A stretch of 64,000 nucleotides of DNA, from positions 2,094,324 through 2,158,323 of the forward strand of contig VUYV01000147.1 of the NCBI GenBank assembly GCA_008711295.1. The letters are read 5' to 3'. A program made the position numbers and the translations under genes. Under the pieces are notes generated by a model. The model was given only the letters and a program-made list of their open reading frames with translations, had not been told where the DNA came from and did no database searches. Source of the stretch: Anarhynchus alexandrinus (lineage: Eukaryota; Chordata; Aves; Charadriiformes; Charadriidae). Positions 60,961 through 64,000 of the stretch are shown here, piece after piece; position 1 is the stretch's first letter, and every line of letters begins with the position of its first letter.

Positions 60961-63900
60961 TTCCAGGGGATCACTGGGTTGTATAGGTGTTGTATAGGTG
61001 ACAGAGGAAGGACAGGCCCACTAAGCATTGCCAAAAATAATGCAAATTACAAGAGGACAGAAATATTTCTGAGCTGCTTAGAAAAATCAATGACAATTCA
61101 AGGCTTGAATCAGACAAACTTTGATGAAATTAGAAATACAGAGCTAGTATTGGAACTAACACTAAAGAAGTTCCAATACGTAAGAGGGTCTTGTGTGCTG
61201 TAAGTACCTAATCTGTAGGCAGCTTTGAATACATCACACAAGGGACTGTTCCCATGTCTTTGCACTGTATTACATTGCAAAGAGATGCAAGCAGAAAACT
61301 GTTCATTAAGGTTGGCTTCTTACTGTAGTGGGTCCCACAGGGTCTGATATTCTATAATAAAACTGTAATAAATCATGCAGAAGCCTGGCTAGCTTCAACA
61401 GCTAGTGGAGGTAAGGATGGTGGCACGGAATGAAAGAGTATTTAAAGAAATGGTACAACAAAAAGAGGGATAAACATAAATAAGTCTCTTGTCTTTCTAA
61501 TCTTGAAACATTCACGCCCTTGTTCAGAATGAAAAAGATGCCCAAGACAAGTAGAGTATTGTGCTGGAAAATATTGGCTGCCTGGTGGCTTTGGAAAAAA
61601 AATATGCCATGTTCACAAATACCTCCCCTGACCTGTTTATTAAAAAGGACAATAAATGACTGAGCAGTGAATATTCAGGGCCTGGGAGATTTTATCAGGC
61701 ATAATGTTTCTGAAAAAAATTGTATGATACAGTTGGCTGTGGGAAGAACTACAAGTTCAGATCTTTCTCAGGTCAACTGATTCTGTTCCCTTTCTAATTC
61801 CATGTACAGTTGCTATTTAACATTTTGCCAATCTTCTGGGAAAGTCTGTCAAACAAAGGTTTTGAACGTGACTTGCACAGATTGCTGACTGCCTTTCACA
61901 GCCTGGACATTTTATAAAGTCCTTCACGGATGACCGTGTTTTGTTTTATTTTTTAATGTATTCCATAAAGGAAGAATTCTGAACTAAGCCACTGTGATTG
62001 CACTTAATGAACTTGCAAACAACACACAGAAAAGAATTCATTATATTACTACAGTGAATTCCTGCTATTTAAGGATAGTGTCATTATGAATAGAGCTTAT
62101 TGAAACCAAAATGCTTGAATTTATTTATAGATCTTATGTACAAGTGAAAGGAGCAAAGGAGTTTGAAAACAGTCAATATGCTTACTGTGATGCTGGCTTT
62201 CCTGGAATTTAGCTCCAGTAGGGACAAGTCACCAAGGGTGAGACTGTGCTCCGCGTTTACCTGTACCTGCTGCTGTTGTAGTGTGCAGGAAATCCCTCAT
62301 TTACGTCACAGGAAACAGAATTATGCCAACACTAATCTCTTCTGAAAATATATACTTCTGAAAAACATGGAACACTGCAGGTAATATGATTCTAGCCTTT
62401 CAGCAGCACTAGGAAGCAGCATTTAAAAATGTTAAGCATTTTGCCTTTGGAACTATAGAAATGTTTTAGAAACCCTTATCAGGAGTTCAGGGAGGTTGAT
62501 TTTGTACCCAAAAGAAGAACAAATAAGTAAACCCTCAGTAACATGTGCTTCCTGTGCTGTGATGCTTAAAGGTACTTCTCTAAAAAAACCCAATAGATTA
62601 ACAAAATATGTTATTAAGCTAAGATTCTTTTTATCTGCCTGAGAAGAGGAGCAGCTTTAATAAGTTACAAAGCGAAATTTTTTAGACCATATTTAATCAC
62701 ATGTAGGAAAGATGATCCAGTTAGTGGTTTCAAATATTTTATACCACTGTGGTAATTTCTGGTGCCAGCATACCACTGACATCTGTACTATTTCGCAGAA
62801 AGGAATGCTACAGACACTGTATATGCTACCAAATATTCATGGCATACATATCAAGGTACTATTCCTCCACTCCCTTGATGTCAGTCAAGAAGAGCCCCGC
62901 AGGAGTCAGCAGAGTTACCCCAGCAGAGGAGAAGAGTTAGATCAAAATCAGGCCTTGCATCACCACTAAAGAAGTCTTGCTTTTTTTTTTCTAAATGTGT
63001 AACTCATTAATCCCTTGAAAACAACTAATACCCCACTAATTCCATCTCTTTCATAATCAGGGAGTTAGGCATTTCCTGGCCCTGGCCCAAGTCATATATC
63101 ATGTTAATTTATTGAAAGAACTGCACAGATTGACTTCTGACAACTTTTATTATTGTTATTACTACTATTTACTTGTGATAATCAGCTCACGCAGTCTGCT
63201 AGTCACTGTCCCAAAGAGCTTTCTTAAAGGGCTTTCTCCCTTGTCCCCTGACTTCCAAGGGACATGGATTGAAGCCAAGCAGAGTTGCAAGACGTTTTCA
63301 CTTGAGGGTCATATCCTAGTATGGAATCTATTTCAAGCTGAGCTGACTAGGAATTTGGCTCACTTGTGCTTTGGCTCACAGTGGTGTTGCCCATCAGGTT
63401 CACGATGACAAGCGAACAGGAAATTTCACCACTGTGTCATCAGAATGTTTCACATTGCTCCAGGTGCAGCAAGGAGCCAACCTTTTTGTAGAAACCCTGA
63501 GATGTGATACACAATGAAATCACTGTGTCTTGCTCTCCTAAGAGCATGCTTGAATAGGCTGTGGTGAAACCTCCCCAGGGAGACAACGGAAGCCCTATCA
63601 CTTCAGTCATTTAGAGCGGGATAGTAGGAAACACTTATGAATGTACTGTAGGGAGCAATTCTTCTTGGCAGGGGCTATGTTAAGTGATGTAAGAGAGAAC
63701 TTTTCAGCTCTTATTTCTATGCCTTTGAGGATATAGTGTTGCTATTTGGCATTTCTAAGCAGAGGCCTGAGCCTCAAAAGGAATGATACAAAAGAGGAGA
63801 TAATCAAATAACTGATTTCCTTGCGTGCTTTCCCTGTATTCAAGGAGTCTTCAGAAGTGAGATGCTGGACTAGAGGCAAACACTGATAGAGTTACGAGGA

Positions 63901-64000
63901 GCTGAGAAGCAAAGTGGTTATTGGTGTCCCTTTGGGTCTGCTTTTCCTATTATTATCTTCGTATTTTCTGTCACACCGCCATGCACAGATGCTTTCCTTG
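60961..64000. other. AT-rich unique non-coding sequence
   Basis: No gene, transposon end or notable repeat is recognised. Short duplicated GTTGTATAGGTG units lie at about 60977-61001. A donor-like CTGCAG|GTAATA occurs near 62379, without a supported exon. Open frames stay below 100 codons. Confidence 0.55.

Noticed and set aside
60730..61203. 157-codon plus-strand open frame
   Set aside because: It overlaps the ancient CR1/L3-like fragment and is a shadow of it on the opposite strand.

Overview
The window looks like bird nuclear DNA from a draft short-read assembly. The evidence is six CR1 retrotransposon fragments, five of which reach the CR1 3' end marked by the ATTCTATG-type 8-mer. There is also AT-rich unique sequence, one N gap (33178-33516) and two single Ns (31846, 38980). 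The species cannot be told from the sequence. I found no complete protein-coding gene, tRNA, rRNA, CRISPR array or intact mobile element. The window reads as intergenic or long-intron sequence, as in an avian gene desert.

Layout. 1-3.3 kb: unique sequence. 3.33-4.44 kb: a clear CpG island, the best promoter candidate, with no gene I can attach to it. 4.4-9.16 kb: AT-rich unique DNA with a TG microsatellite. 9.17-10.40 kb: a minus-strand CR1 covering the endonuclease-RT linker and RT, with the catalytic block deleted. 10.4-29.1 kb: unique DNA with small tandem repeats, a small CpG-rich patch (25.5 kb), two exon-like intervals and a minus-strand coding-like stretch interrupted by one stop (28.1-28.4 kb). 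29.08-29.76 kb: plus-strand CR1 3' end with a large in-frame deletion. 29.8-37.4 kb: unique DNA containing the assembly gap and a possible conserved element. 37.44-37.74 kb (plus) and 38.44-39.15 kb (minus): two more CR1 3' ends. 39.2-49.1 kb: unique DNA with a 54-bp tandem duplication. 49.14-49.91 kb: an older, diverged CR1 (plus). 50-56.3 kb: AT-rich unique DNA. 56.29-56.50 kb: a short CR1 3' end (plus). 56.5-59.3 kb: unique DNA with a cysteine-rich exon-like interval. 59.3-61.0 kb: two ancient, strongly decayed interspersed repeats, one CR1/L3-like on the minus strand. 61-64 kb: unique DNA.

No set of genes acting together is visible. The most informative items are the orphan CpG island, the unproven exon candidates on the plus strand (10988-11084, 27454-27541, 35679-35703, 57191-57316), the decayed coding-like stretch at 28.1-28.4 kb, the ancient LINE block at 60 kb, and an assembly error around the N at 38980. 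I found no sign of a novel molecular system. The exon candidates rest on splice-site appearance and open frames only. Such combinations also arise by chance in 64 kb, so their confidences are low.
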